A stretch of DNA of 64,000 nucleotides from Fictibacillus solisalsi (GCF_900103485.1 NZ_FNHW01000001.1:779418-843417); one strand, 5' to 3'; positions 9,698 to 18,286 are shown, numbered from the stretch's first letter. Translations and numbers: made by a program. The notes: a model not told the origin generated them from the letters alone.

Positions 9698-9733
9698 GAT
9701 TAGAAAAGAATAATGAAAAACATGGAGCGGTTT

Positions 9734-10534
9734 ATGAAAAAATATGATGTTACTGTTTTGATCCCTTCCTATAATCCTGGAATGTTTTTAAAGGATGCGT
9801 TGGAAAGTGTGTTCAGACAAACGTACAATAAATGGAAAATTGTTTTGGTGGATGACGCCTCCACAGATAAAAGCCTTGCTTCTGTCGAGCACTATTTAAA
9901 TGATCCCAGGGTTACATTAATTCGTTTGAAAAAAAATGTCGGTCAGTCAAAAGCACAAAACGAGGGTCTAGCCGTTATTGATACGCCTTATATAATGAAG
10001 CTGGATGCAGATGATTGGCTTTTTATTGATACCATTGAAAAACTAAGAAATGAAGCAGAAAAGGTTTCAGAGCAAGTGGCACTGATCTGGGGCAATAAAA
10101 CCGATGTTTATGAAGATCGAGAAGGGAATAAATTATTGGAAGTACCCCGCATTGGTGGTCGTTCTTATAGTGATAGGTATGAGTTTTTATTATCCAACGA
10201 TGTACCTTTTCCCCGTTTTTATAGAACGTCTGCTCTGAAACAAGTAGGTGGATGGCCGACCGATGATCCATGGGATGGACGTCACCTTGAAGATAAACGA
10301 ATGGATGCCTTGCTTATTGAACATTTTACTATTCACTGGATCGATGAGATGCTCTATAATTACAGGCAGCATGCAAATAATGCCACAAAAAAAATTGATC
10401 TTTATAATGAAGTTTTTGAATGGCACATCTATCATACGTTAAAAAAATGGGGTGATTTATATCGCCCTGTTTTTAGAAAATATTGTGGCTGGCAGCAGTT
10501 GGCACAACTGCTGCCAAATCAAAATCCTGTATAA
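9734..10534 (+). CDS. family 2 glycosyltransferase
   Basis: A 266-residue GT-A enzyme, the third member of the paralogous set with the genes at 1700 and 2507. It has VTVLIPSYNPG (6-16), VDDASTD (39-45) and DADD (91-94). The ATG at 9734 matches the N-terminus of the paralogues and has GGAGCGG in front; an ATG 21 bases earlier is possible. The late region RFYRTSALKQVGGWPTDDP is nearly identical to the copy at 2507, which points to recent duplication. Confidence 0.85.
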   Translation: MKKYDVTVLIPSYNPGMFLKDALESVFRQTYNKWKIVLVDDASTDKSLASVEHYLNDPRVTLIRLKKNVGQSKAQNEGLAVIDTPYIMKLDADDWLFIDTIEKLRNEAEKVSEQVALIWGNKTDVYEDREGNKLLEVPRIGGRSYSDRYEFLLSNDVPFPRFYRTSALKQVGGWPTDDPWDGRHLEDKRMDALLIEHFTIHWIDEMLYNYRQHANNATKKIDLYNEVFEWHIYHTLKKWGDLYRPVFRKYCGWQQLAQLLPNQNPV

Positions 10535-10552
10535 AAAACAGGATTTTTTTCT
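10522..10552 (+). terminator. intrinsic terminator
   Basis: AAATCCTGT and ACAGGATTT form a 9-bp stem followed by a T-run, beginning at the glycosyltransferase stop codon. It separates that gene from glf. Confidence 0.85.
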
Positions 10553-10602
10553 TTTATTTCCTTGGAAAATACATAGGAAACTCCTTAACTGCATACATAA
10601 AG

Positions 10603-10610
10603 CATATAAT
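10603..10610 (+). promoter_or_regulatory. possible mother-cell sigma (SigE/SigK-like) -10 element before glf
   Basis: CATATAAT lies 21 bp before the glf start, after a terminator. This agrees with the CATA-type -10 elements of sporulation sigma factors E and K. A convincing -35 was not found, so this is only a lead. Confidence 0.25.
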
Positions 10611-10631
10611 CCCAATTCTGGGGAGGAAAAG

Positions 10632-11768
10632 ATGAAATTCGATTATTTAATTGTAGGAGCGGGTTTCTCGGGTTCTGTAATGGCTGAAAGAATTTCCAGC
10701 ATATTGGGAAAAAGGGTCCTGATTGTCGAACAAAGAAATCATATTGCAGGCAATGCCTATGATTATTTTGATGAAAATGGAGTTCTCGTTCATAAATTTG
10801 GTCCGCATATTTTTCACACGAATTCGAAGAAAGTATGGGATTATCTTTCAACCTATACGGAATGGACTCCATATTATCACAAAGTTCTTGGTATGCTTGA
10901 TGGAGAAATGGTACCCATTCCCTTTAACCTCAACTCCCTAAATCAACTATTTCCTTCAACCAGTACGAAAGCAATTGAAGATGCCCTGTTGGATCAATAT
11001 AAGATTGGTGAAAAAATAACGATACAACAGCTTCAAAATAACAAAAATAAACAGCTGAAAGCTCTCGCAGATTACATTTATGAAAAGGTATTTCATGGAT
11101 ATACCGTAAAACAATGGGGATTAAAACCCGAAGATCTGGATCCGTCGGTAACTGGACGGGTACCTGTTATAATCTCCAGAGACAATCGGTACTTTCAAGA
11201 TAAATATCAAGCGATGCCAAAGCATGGATATACTGAAATGTTTAAGAGAATGTTACACAGCCCGAACATCAAAGTATTGTTAAATACCGACTACAAAGAA
11301 GTCATTGCAGATGTTCATTATAAAAAACTAATTTTTACTGGTCCTATCGATCTGTATTTTGACTATAAATTTGGCCCATTGCCCTACAGAAGCTTACGGT
11401 TCGAATTTGAATTCCATAATAAAGAGGAATTTCAAGAAACAGGCCAGATCAATTATCCAAATGAGTATGACTTTACACGCATTACGGAATTTAAAAAATT
11501 AACACACCAAAAGAACATCCTGGGAACAACGATTGCAAGAGAATATCCGGAAGCCTTCAAAATAGGCATTAATGACCCATATTATCCGGTGCCGAAAAAA
11601 GAGCACAGGGATAAATATTTGTTATATGAAACGGAAGCGCAAAAGATTAAAGACAAAGTGATTTTTGCCGGAAGATTGGCAGAATATAAGTATTATAATA
11701 TGGACCAAATCGTAGCCAGGGCACTGCACTTGTTCGATAAAGAAATTAATAGAGAAAAGGATAATTAA
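10632..11768 (+). CDS. glf: UDP-galactopyranose mutase
   Basis: A 378-residue flavoenzyme that interconverts UDP-galactopyranose and UDP-galactofuranose. The FAD-binding VGAGFSG is at 8-14, and GPHIFHTN, the FHGYTVKQWG block and the C-terminal GRLAEYKYYNMDQ are all typical. The ATG at 10632 has GGGGAGG in front. The open frame continues 60 codons upstream, but that part overlaps the previous gene and its terminator. With galE next to it, the cluster can make and ring-contract UDP-galactose, so the glycan probably contains galactofuranose. Confidence 0.93.
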   Translation: MKFDYLIVGAGFSGSVMAERISSILGKRVLIVEQRNHIAGNAYDYFDENGVLVHKFGPHIFHTNSKKVWDYLSTYTEWTPYYHKVLGMLDGEMVPIPFNLNSLNQLFPSTSTKAIEDALLDQYKIGEKITIQQLQNNKNKQLKALADYIYEKVFHGYTVKQWGLKPEDLDPSVTGRVPVIISRDNRYFQDKYQAMPKHGYTEMFKRMLHSPNIKVLLNTDYKEVIADVHYKKLIFTGPIDLYFDYKFGPLPYRSLRFEFEFHNKEEFQETGQINYPNEYDFTRITEFKKLTHQKNILGTTIAREYPEAFKIGINDPYYPVPKKEHRDKYLLYETEAQKIKDKVIFAGRLAEYKYYNMDQIVARALHLFDKEINREKDN

Positions 11769-11790
11769 AGAGGAGAATAGGGGAGTTGCC

Positions 11791-12780
11791 ATGATTCTTG
11801 TGACAGGCGGGGCCGGATACATTGGGAGTCATGTAGTCAAAGCTTTAATCATGAAAAAGTATCAGGTTATCGTAATTGATAATTTGTCAACAGGCAATCA
11901 GGAAGCGATAGATTCTAAAGCAATATTTGTAAATGGGGATGTAAGAAATCCTAAAGACTTAGAAAAGATCTTTTCGAAGTATTCTGTTCGTGCAGTTATG
12001 CATTTTGCTGCAAATGCGTACGTAGGAGAGTCGGTTGAAAAACCTGCAAAATATTATAGCAACAACGTCAATGGAATGATAGCCCTGTTGAAAATGATGG
12101 TGCAATATCATGTAAAGAACATCGTTTTCTCCTCTTCATGTGCAGTTTATGGGAAACCACCGTGCAAAATCATAAATGAAAATACACCTGCAATGCCCAT
12201 TAATCCCTATGGTTGGACCAAATTAATCGGTGAGCAGCTTTTAAAAGACTTTTCATCATCCTATTCACTAAAATATATTGCTCTGCGGTATTTTAATGTG
12301 GCAGGTGCCATTGGCTCGGGAGAATTGGGAGAGGACCATACACCTGAGACCCATTTGATTCCAAATATATTAAAACATTTATTGGGCGAGACGAAAAAAA
12401 TTTTTGTGTTCGGCAATGATTATGAAACAAAAGACGGAACCTGCATTAGAGATTATATCCATGTTACAGACTTAGGCAATGCCCACCTTCTTGCACTTGA
12501 AGCACTGCTGGATAACAGGGTAGCCAACAGAATTTATAACGTAGGAAATGAAAAAGGAATAAGCGTGAATGAAATCATAAAAATGTGCGAAACGATCACC
12601 GGCAGGAAAGCAGCTGTGGAATATGCAAAAAGGCGTGAGGGAGATCCTCCGGCACTCATCGCCAGTGCAGAATTATTGAAAAGAGAGTTTAACTGGAAGG
12701 CGCAGTTTGACCTGAAAGATATGATTGAATCGGCATGGCAGTGGTTTTTACATCATCCAACAGGGTATAAAAAAATCTGA
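11791..12780 (+). CDS. galE: UDP-glucose 4-epimerase
   Basis: A 329-residue NAD-dependent epimerase converting UDP-glucose to UDP-galactose. GGAGYIG is at 6-12, SSSCAVYG at 114-121 and the catalytic pair is Y140 and K144 (NPYGWTK). The C-terminal block GDPPALIAS is typical of GalE. It starts 22 bp after glf, with GAGGAGAATAGGGG upstream. Together with glf it supplies the galactofuranose donor. A dedicated surface-glycan copy, apart from any Leloir-pathway galE, is likely. Confidence 0.92.
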   Translation: MILVTGGAGYIGSHVVKALIMKKYQVIVIDNLSTGNQEAIDSKAIFVNGDVRNPKDLEKIFSKYSVRAVMHFAANAYVGESVEKPAKYYSNNVNGMIALLKMMVQYHVKNIVFSSSCAVYGKPPCKIINENTPAMPINPYGWTKLIGEQLLKDFSSSYSLKYIALRYFNVAGAIGSGELGEDHTPETHLIPNILKHLLGETKKIFVFGNDYETKDGTCIRDYIHVTDLGNAHLLALEALLDNRVANRIYNVGNEKGISVNEIIKMCETITGRKAAVEYAKRREGDPPALIASAELLKREFNWKAQFDLKDMIESAWQWFLHHPTGYKKI

Positions 12781-12796
12781 ATAGAAAGGGGATTAT

Positions 12797-13507
12797 ATGA
12801 TATCTGTCATTACCTGTACAATTAGGGACTCTTGCATGGAAAATATTTTTGAAAATTACAGGAATCAAGATTACGATCAAAAAGAATTAATCATTGTACT
12901 GAATCAAGATAGTATGTGCTTACAAAAATGGCGTGAAAAAGCAAAGAATTATGAGAATGTGTCTGTTTATCAAGTCCCGCAGCATACCTCTTTAGGTAAA
13001 TGCATCAATTTTGCTGTGGGGCACGCAAAATATGATATTATTGCAAACTTTGAGGATGATGATTATTATGCACCGGCCTATCTGCAAGATTCTCTTTCTA
13101 AATTGAAATTTACGAAAGCGGATGTGATAGGAAAGACGTCGGTATATATATACTTGAAAAATAAACAAGTATTGGCTGTATTCAATCCAGGCAATGAAAA
13201 TCAATATGTCAATGATCAAACCAGCTTTGCAAAGCAATATTTGCAGGGAGGAACATTAGTATTTCATAAAGCAATTTTAAATGAAGTAAGGTTTCCGGAT
13301 CAGATCAAAGAAGTAGACCGGATTTTTTGTAGAGACTGTGTAAAGGCGGGATTGAAGGTTTACTCAACCACAAAAGAAAATTTCACATACGTAAGGGAAG
13401 ATGATCAAGAACAGCATACTTGGAAGGTGCCAGTGGATGTTATTTTAAGTATAAGCCAATTTATTACAAAGACAGATGATTTCAAACCGTTCGTATCGAA
13501 GCATTGA
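12797..13507 (+). CDS. glycosyltransferase-like protein, EDDD motif
   Basis: A 236-residue protein beginning MISVITCTIRDSCM. It has LIIVLNQ near 31-37 and NFEDDDYYAP (84-93), which resembles the metal-binding acidic motif of GT-A transferases. It is a paralogue of the next gene (shared CTIRDSCME, QGGTLVF and HTWK/R blocks). It starts 16 bp after galE behind AAAGGGG, so it belongs to the glf-galE operon. The conserved cysteines (C7, C13 and later CRDC) are unusual for family 2 enzymes. Confidence 0.65.
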   Translation: MISVITCTIRDSCMENIFENYRNQDYDQKELIIVLNQDSMCLQKWREKAKNYENVSVYQVPQHTSLGKCINFAVGHAKYDIIANFEDDDYYAPAYLQDSLSKLKFTKADVIGKTSVYIYLKNKQVLAVFNPGNENQYVNDQTSFAKQYLQGGTLVFHKAILNEVRFPDQIKEVDRIFCRDCVKAGLKVYSTTKENFTYVREDDQEQHTWKVPVDVILSISQFITKTDDFKPFVSKH

Positions 13508-13532
13508 TATCATAGGAACAGAGGAGGCTTGT

Positions 13533-14255
13533 ATGGTTTCCGTCATCACTTGCACGATTAGGGATAGTTGTATGGAAGAGGTTTTCCTTAATTTTGATCG
13601 TCAGCAAGATGTAGAAAAAGAATTAATTATCATTTTAAATAAAGATAATATGGACGCTGAAAAATGGAAACAGAGAGCGGCTGATTCTTCTAGCATTTCT
13701 ATTTATCAATTGCCTTCTACTATTACATTGGGGGAATGTTTAAACTTTGGTGTAGAAAAAGCAAAGTACAGCTATATCGCTAAATTTGATGATGATGATT
13801 ACTATTCGCCTTATTACTTGACGCACTCCCTTCAGGATTTAAGGGATTCCAAAGCGTCCGTCGTGGGAAAAACCTCCATTTTTATGTATTTTAAAGATCA
13901 GGGCCTGCTTACCGAATTTAATCCGAATAAGTTTGGGGGGGCAGTTGCGAACAATGAGGGGACATACAATAAACATTTATTAATGGGGGGGACGTTGGTT
14001 TTTAAAAAGGAAATTTTTAAGACGGTAAAATTCAGTTCCACCAATATTGCTGAGGATGCAGCATTTTGTAAATCATGTATAGAGAATGGAATCCGTGTGT
14101 ACTCCGCAACGAAAGATAACTATGTTTATTTAAGAAGCTATGAACCGGATAGCCATACATGGAGAATTAAAAATGATACGATCTTAAAATTCTGCACCGT
14201 GATTGCTAAAACAGATGATTACAGGCCTTTTATTACGAAAAAACCTATTCTCTAA
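13533..14255 (+). CDS. glycosyltransferase-like protein, DDDD motif
   Basis: A 240-residue paralogue of the gene before it, with MVSVITCTIRDSCMEE at the N-terminus and KFDDDDYYSP (84-93) as the predicted metal and nucleotide-sugar site. The ATG at 13533 follows GAGGAGG; an in-frame start 57 bases upstream would overlap the previous gene and lacks a good site. It is the last gene of the glf operon, ahead of a strong terminator. Donor and acceptor are unknown. Confidence 0.65.
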   Translation: MVSVITCTIRDSCMEEVFLNFDRQQDVEKELIIILNKDNMDAEKWKQRAADSSSISIYQLPSTITLGECLNFGVEKAKYSYIAKFDDDDYYSPYYLTHSLQDLRDSKASVVGKTSIFMYFKDQGLLTEFNPNKFGGAVANNEGTYNKHLLMGGTLVFKKEIFKTVKFSSTNIAEDAAFCKSCIENGIRVYSATKDNYVYLRSYEPDSHTWRIKNDTILKFCTVIAKTDDYRPFITKKPIL

Positions 14256-14260
14256 ATGGA

Positions 14261-14291
14261 AAAAATCAGGCTCAAATGGCCTGATTTTTTC
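14261..14291 (+). terminator. intrinsic terminator of the glycan operon
   Basis: AAAATCAGGC and GGCCTGATTTTTT form a stable stem with T and A tracts on both sides, so it can serve both converging transcripts. Confidence 0.85.
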
Positions 14292-14302
14292 GTAATCAAT
14301 TA

Positions 14303-14725
14303 TTACGTGAATAGCTGGATTGCAACGATTTGACGGCAGTCAATGATGATTGGATATCCATCCAAGATGAAAGTCGCACAGCAAGTCTTATGATCGAAAC
14401 ATGCGAATGTGATCTCGCCATCAAAGAACTCGTCTCCGCCTTTTAGCACGATTTGTACCAAAGCACCAGGTGTTAACTTTCTAATTTGATTACATGCACA
14501 GCCTTTACACTTGTTAGAGCTTTCTTGTTTTTTTCTGCGTTTTTGAACACTTGAGCTAGAACTTGAGCTTTCTTTTTTTCTTTTCTTCTTGTGTATAAAG
14601 CTGGAGCTAGAACTTTCCTTTTTTCTTTTCTTGTGTACAAAGCTGGAGCTTGAGCTAGAACTTGAACTTGAACTTGAACTTTCATCGCTGCAGCTGCACC
14701 CATGGTTATTAAATAATGAACCCAT
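14303..14725 (-). CDS. Ser/Lys/Arg-repeat spore-coat-like protein with CotB-like small domain
   Basis: A 140-residue protein. After a short Cys-containing head come three blocks of 5-13 serines separated by basic runs (KKRKK, KKKRKK, KRRKK), then CKGCAC. The C-terminal domain (about 83-140) reads VQIVLKGGDEFFDGEIT…GYPIIIDCRQIVAIQ. That pattern resembles the repeated V.V.RGGPE…G.L….I..V.SI units of B. subtilis CotB, whose Ser/Lys/Arg region is phosphorylated by the kinase CotH. Here the order is reversed and only one small domain is present. ATG behind AAGGAGG. A coat role is inferred, not proven. Confidence 0.6.
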   Translation of the reverse strand: MGSLFNNHGCSCSDESSSSSSSSSSSSSFVHKKRKKESSSSSFIHKKKRKKESSSSSSSVQKRRKKQESSNKCKGCACNQIRKLTPGALVQIVLKGGDEFFDGEITFACFDHKTCCATFILDGYPIIIDCRQIVAIQLFT

Positions 14726-14894
14726 TACTTTTCCTCCTTATTTGTCTCCCCTACTCCTGTTATAACAGGGGGATAATATAATATATTGAGTTTTTAAAAA
14801 GTTGCATAGATAAGTACCTACTTGTACAAAAAATTAGGTTTTACTACTAGAAATAGAAAAAAAGAAGGGAGAGATCCTTCTTTTTTCGTGGCCA

Positions 14895-15050
14895 TCATTG
14901 ATTTTTTTTAGGCTTCCACGTTACTTTTCCGCACGTTTTGCAGCCCTTCTTTTTTTTCACAGGGTCAAACAATGACGGTTTGCTTTGTGATTTTTTTGAT
15001 TTTTTCTGTTGGCGATCACGATATACCTTATGCTTTTGAGATTTATCCAT
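14895..15050 (-). CDS. small basic CxxC protein, unknown function
   Basis: A 51-residue, very Lys-rich protein (starts MDKSQKHKVYRDRQQKK) with one CKTCGK motif near the C-terminus. The ATG at 15050 is preceded by AAAGGTG. It begins 33 bp after the INPF-repeat gene on the same strand, so the two are probably co-transcribed. The composition is that of a small spore-associated or nucleic-acid-binding protein; no function can be assigned. Confidence 0.6.
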   Translation of the reverse strand: MDKSQKHKVYRDRQQKKSKKSQSKPSLFDPVKKKKGCKTCGKVTWKPKKNQ

Positions 15051-15083
15051 TCCACCCACACCTTTCAGTAAGTTGATTTTATA

Positions 15084-15950
15084 CTATTCTTTGCTGCCTC
15101 GAGTGGTATAGGTGTTTGGCTGAAAGGGATTAATGGCGGTTGAAGTTTTGCCTTGTTTTTGTTTAAACGGATTAATAGTAGATTCTGTGGTTTGTACCTT
15201 TTTAAATGGGTTAATGGCTGGCCCATTATGAAGATTTTTATTTCGTGACACAGTTGCAGGACTGCTTCGGACAGGTATAAGCTGATGAGGAGTGATGAAG
15301 GTGTCAGGCACCCTCAATTCAGGCTCGGTTTTTTCCTTTTTCATTTTTTTCGTTTCTCTTTCGCATTGCAGATCAGCGAGCAGGGGATTTATTGATCTTA
15401 AGATGTGGTTTACACCTGTCTGGAATTCTCCAAAAGAGATGGAAGCGAGGGACGAAAATGTCTTGGAGAGTCCAATCTGCAGGATGAGGTAGCTGATCCA
15501 TTCAGGAATATACTCTTTCTCCCTCCATCTAAAGGAAAAAGAATAGTGATTTGATTTTCTTTTGCATAGGATGCTTTTATGGATAATGTTTTGAACCGCA
15601 TTTTCGGAATTCTCGGCTGGAGTAATATAGAGGAGTTTGGAATTTTCTGTTTGAACGATGATGGGGACAGGCTGATCTGCAACAAACGAAACCGATATTG
15701 ATGCTGTTGTGTTCAGTCGTGAGGGTTTTTCTTCTATAGTAACATCCGTATGCTTAAGTATTTTTTTTACACTTTCCAGGTCACTTTGCTCAAGACCTGA
15801 GACCATATAACACTGGCCAGACAAAGCCGGTTCGATTTCATGATAGTTTTCATTCCATTGCAATCCCCAGTAATTTAATAAGGGTTTTATATGCTGAAAA
15901 AAATTGGTGTCCACCTGTCCGATCTGTTTGCCTCCAAATGTAAGAATCAT
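15084..15950 (-). CDS. unknown protein with C-terminal INPF repeats
   Basis: A 288-residue protein not recognised as a known family. The first 190 residues look globular. The tail is low in complexity and carries three copies of a short motif (AINPFKK, TINPFKQ, AINPFQ) spaced about 16 residues apart. The ATG at 15950 is chosen because AGGAGGTT lies 7 bases upstream; a start 36 bases earlier lacks this. Its position between coat-like genes, and divergent from the Cys-rich protein at 16067, suggests a spore-surface or morphogenetic role. The repeats may bind a partner protein. Confidence 0.6.
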   Translation of the reverse strand: MILTFGGKQIGQVDTNFFQHIKPLLNYWGLQWNENYHEIEPALSGQCYMVSGLEQSDLESVKKILKHTDVTIEEKPSRLNTTASISVSFVADQPVPIIVQTENSKLLYITPAENSENAVQNIIHKSILCKRKSNHYSFSFRWREKEYIPEWISYLILQIGLSKTFSSLASISFGEFQTGVNHILRSINPLLADLQCERETKKMKKEKTEPELRVPDTFITPHQLIPVRSSPATVSRNKNLHNGPAINPFKKVQTTESTINPFKQKQGKTSTAINPFQPNTYTTRGSKE

Positions 15951-16066
15951 ATTGTCTAACCTCCTAACCGCCCGAAAAATAGGCATTCATTCTTGTGTCA
16001 TAACCTATCGTACTCCCATAGTATGTATGGAATCTTCAGAACATGATAAGGAAAGGAAGGGAAACT
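15951..16066. promoter_or_regulatory. divergent promoter region
   Basis: These 116 bp separate two divergent gene starts. The segment contains CATAGTAT at about 16018-16025, which fits a CATAnnnT -10 of sporulation sigma factors, but the -35 spacing is not convincing. Nothing else stands out. Confidence 0.3.
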
Positions 16067-17233
16067 ATGGGTTTAAATCATAAGAAATCGATACCGAAGG
16101 CTACCAATAGTCTCCAAGAAGAATGCATAAGGGTGCAGAAGGTGTACGATTGGGTAACAGACACATTCTCTGTAACCAAACAAGTTAGTTTCACTCCAGA
16201 GCAGATTCGAAGGATCGAAGAAGCTTTAGCGGATCCGGCTCGCCGTCCTCTGCGTCTGGCCTGCCAGACACCGGTTACTCCTCCTGCATTTCCGCTTAAC
16301 GGAGATGAAACCATGGCAGCGACTGAAACATTTATGTGTGAGCAGGTGGGAGAAAAGAGAGATGTTACCGTTTCACTGAATGGCAGCTTCGTGGATGCAC
16401 AGCTCGTAGAGCTTTTGTTTACTTCCGAAGTGGAAGTTGCAGTCGTCGACAGAAACGGAAAGGTTGTTACTTGTGTAAGGACCGATGCATCTGTTCTTGA
16501 ACCATTCGTGTTATGTTATCCTGATGGAACGGATCTATTCTGCCGCATCACACGCATTCTTTGCAAAATTCCAACAGGAACAGTCATTCTAAACAGTCCG
16601 GCTCCAAGATCTTTCACCGTAACCATCACCTTCTGTGTCGATATCCAAATTGAAGCAGAAGTCAAACTTGAAGTGCTTGCTAAATTCTGCGCACCTCGTA
16701 ACAATGACCTTTCAGCTGAAGAAAATGAAATGCTGGCTTGCCCGGAAATTGTATTCCCGGCGCAATGTCCGGATATCTTTCCTAGACCGAGCTGCGAATG
16801 CAGTGTATCAGGTGAAGCGTGTGGTCATACAGGCAGTAATGCCACGGAAGAAGGCCGTCTTAGCGTCCTTGCAGAAATCTGCCAGAACTGCAGCTTGAGT
16901 GACAGCTCATTACAATTTGCGTTTGATCAAGAAGACGGAGACATAAACAACTTTACCTTCACGGCAGACAGCTTCGATCAGGATAGTCTGGTTTGCGAAC
17001 CTTCAGAAGGAAAAGGGCTGAAATTTACAGTATCAGGTACAGGTACAACCGATGAAGGTGAGGAGTTTGACTTTAATTTTGCAACCGTCAGCAAACATTC
17101 CGGAACCTTATTCCAGTTGCAGCTAGTGAATGACCGCGGTGTAACGGTATTTGAATCAGGCATTGTAAAAGTCGAAGAAGGCAATCTTGAAGTGGAGAAT
17201 TGTGTGTCCTTTGACGATATCAAGATGAAATAA
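16067..17233 (+). CDS. cysteine-rich probable spore-surface protein, unknown family
   Basis: A 388-residue protein with no signal peptide or membrane segment. It has many valine-rich beta-strand-like stretches (VTVSLNGSFVDAQLVELLFTS; SFTVTITFCVDIQIEAEV) and scattered cysteines including CECSVSGEACGH. The pattern suggests a beta-sandwich protein that can be disulfide cross-linked, as in coat or exosporium proteins. The ATG at 16067 follows AAGGAAGGG. It is followed by a strong terminator, so it is probably monocistronic. The spore-surface role is inferred from composition and neighbours. Confidence 0.6.
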   Translation: MGLNHKKSIPKATNSLQEECIRVQKVYDWVTDTFSVTKQVSFTPEQIRRIEEALADPARRPLRLACQTPVTPPAFPLNGDETMAATETFMCEQVGEKRDVTVSLNGSFVDAQLVELLFTSEVEVAVVDRNGKVVTCVRTDASVLEPFVLCYPDGTDLFCRITRILCKIPTGTVILNSPAPRSFTVTITFCVDIQIEAEVKLEVLAKFCAPRNNDLSAEENEMLACPEIVFPAQCPDIFPRPSCECSVSGEACGHTGSNATEEGRLSVLAEICQNCSLSDSSLQFAFDQEDGDINNFTFTADSFDQDSLVCEPSEGKGLKFTVSGTGTTDEGEEFDFNFATVSKHSGTLFQLQLVNDRGVTVFESGIVKVEEGNLEVENCVSFDDIKMK

Positions 17234-17250
17234 TCTCATGAACTGTTTAG

Positions 17251-17276
17251 AGAGCAGGATCTCCTGCTCTTTTTTT
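17251..17276 (+). terminator. intrinsic terminator
   Basis: AGAGCAGGA and TCCTGCTCT form a 9-bp stem with a 2-base centre followed by seven T. Confidence 0.9.
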
Positions 17277-17346
17277 GTATTTCAGTGAACGAATCACCCC
17301 ACATTACATAAGATAAAGATGGGAGCCTATTTAGGGAGGGACACAA

Positions 17347-18237
17347 ATGCATTCTCAAAAAGAGCGGTTGAGCTATGACCGTCTGATTGCCCGTACTGAA
17401 TTTTATCAGGAAAAATCGTTAGCTCTTGAAAAAAAGCTGGTCTTTGCTGAAGAACAAATTGAAAGCCTTGAGAAAGAAGTCAACAATGCGACAAGAGAGG
17501 CCGAATTTCAGAAACTTGAAGCAGACAAGGCAAAACTTGAGGAAGAAGTCATCCAGCTAAAGGAACAGTTGGCAGATGCCCAAAGTATGGACTATAAAAA
17601 AAGAGTGGCGGATTATGAAGATTTGTTGACTGCTGTTCAGAAAGAAATTAATGAGAAGGAAATCAAATTGGAAAACAGCCTGCAAAAAATCAAGGCTTTA
17701 GAAAAAAAGCTGTCTCTTCAGGGACGTCCCGATCCTTTTTTGAAAAAAGCGGAAGATGAAGAAGACAGCATCTTTGTGAAACGGGATTATGAATGCCTAT
17801 GCTTGTTTGATTATTCCATAATAATGAAGGAAGATCTGAGCGGTTTGATCAAGGGTTCATTCTTGATTGAAAATACGGGAATCGTTCCTCTGCACAACCC
17901 TTCCATTTGCTTCAGATTCCAGCCAAATGAAGCAAATGTTATAAAAGGTAAAATTTACTCGAGCGAAACGCATGAAACGAATAAGGATAATCTAGCAAAC
18001 TACCAGTGGATGTTTATTGAAAATGATTGGGCGAAAGAGGCGAAAGAGCGCGGAGAACTATGGGTTTGCCCGATTCGTGACCTTTCCATTGATCCTGGTG
18101 AAAAAGCGGTTATTCAGGATTATCTCATACCATTTAAAAAAGAAGCGATTGGGAACCTGACCATAGAGGCTTTTGTATTTTTCAACAAGCAGCAATACAA
18201 GGTAAAGGCCGTTAATCATATCGCTATCAATTTTTGA
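17347..18237 (+). CDS. coiled-coil protein with C-terminal beta domain, unknown function
   Basis: A 296-residue cytoplasmic-type protein. Residues about 20-125 are heptad-rich, Glu/Lys-rich coiled coil. The C-terminal 160 residues form a separate, probably beta-rich domain (LIKGSFLIENTGIVPLHNP … DPGEKAVIQDYLIPF) that resembles protein-interaction modules. ATG behind GGGAGGG. It sits between the Cys-rich protein and a DUF421 gene. A scaffold role in spore-coat assembly is possible, but nothing in the sequence proves it. Confidence 0.6.
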   Translation: MHSQKERLSYDRLIARTEFYQEKSLALEKKLVFAEEQIESLEKEVNNATREAEFQKLEADKAKLEEEVIQLKEQLADAQSMDYKKRVADYEDLLTAVQKEINEKEIKLENSLQKIKALEKKLSLQGRPDPFLKKAEDEEDSIFVKRDYECLCLFDYSIIMKEDLSGLIKGSFLIENTGIVPLHNPSICFRFQPNEANVIKGKIYSSETHETNKDNLANYQWMFIENDWAKEAKERGELWVCPIRDLSIDPGEKAVIQDYLIPFKKEAIGNLTIEAFVFFNKQQYKVKAVNHIAINF

Positions 18238-18246
18238 TCATGACCG

Positions 18247-18286
18247 AACCTAAAAGGAACACAATGCTGTGTTCTTTTTTAGGTTT
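18247..18286. terminator. bidirectional terminator between converging genes
   Basis: AACCTAAAAGGAACACA pairs with TGTGTTCTTTTTTAGGTT around a 4-base loop, giving A and T tracts on both strands. It overlaps the end of the DUF421 gene. Confidence 0.8.

Noticed and set aside
10452-10631. N-terminal extension of the UDP-galactopyranose mutase
   Set aside because: It overlaps the end of the previous gene and its terminator, and the FAD motif needs only the start at 10632.
14560-14700. Poly-serine stretch as a sequencing or assembly artefact
   Set aside because: The repeats alternate with basic blocks in one open frame with a good ribosome site and lead into a plausible C-terminal domain.
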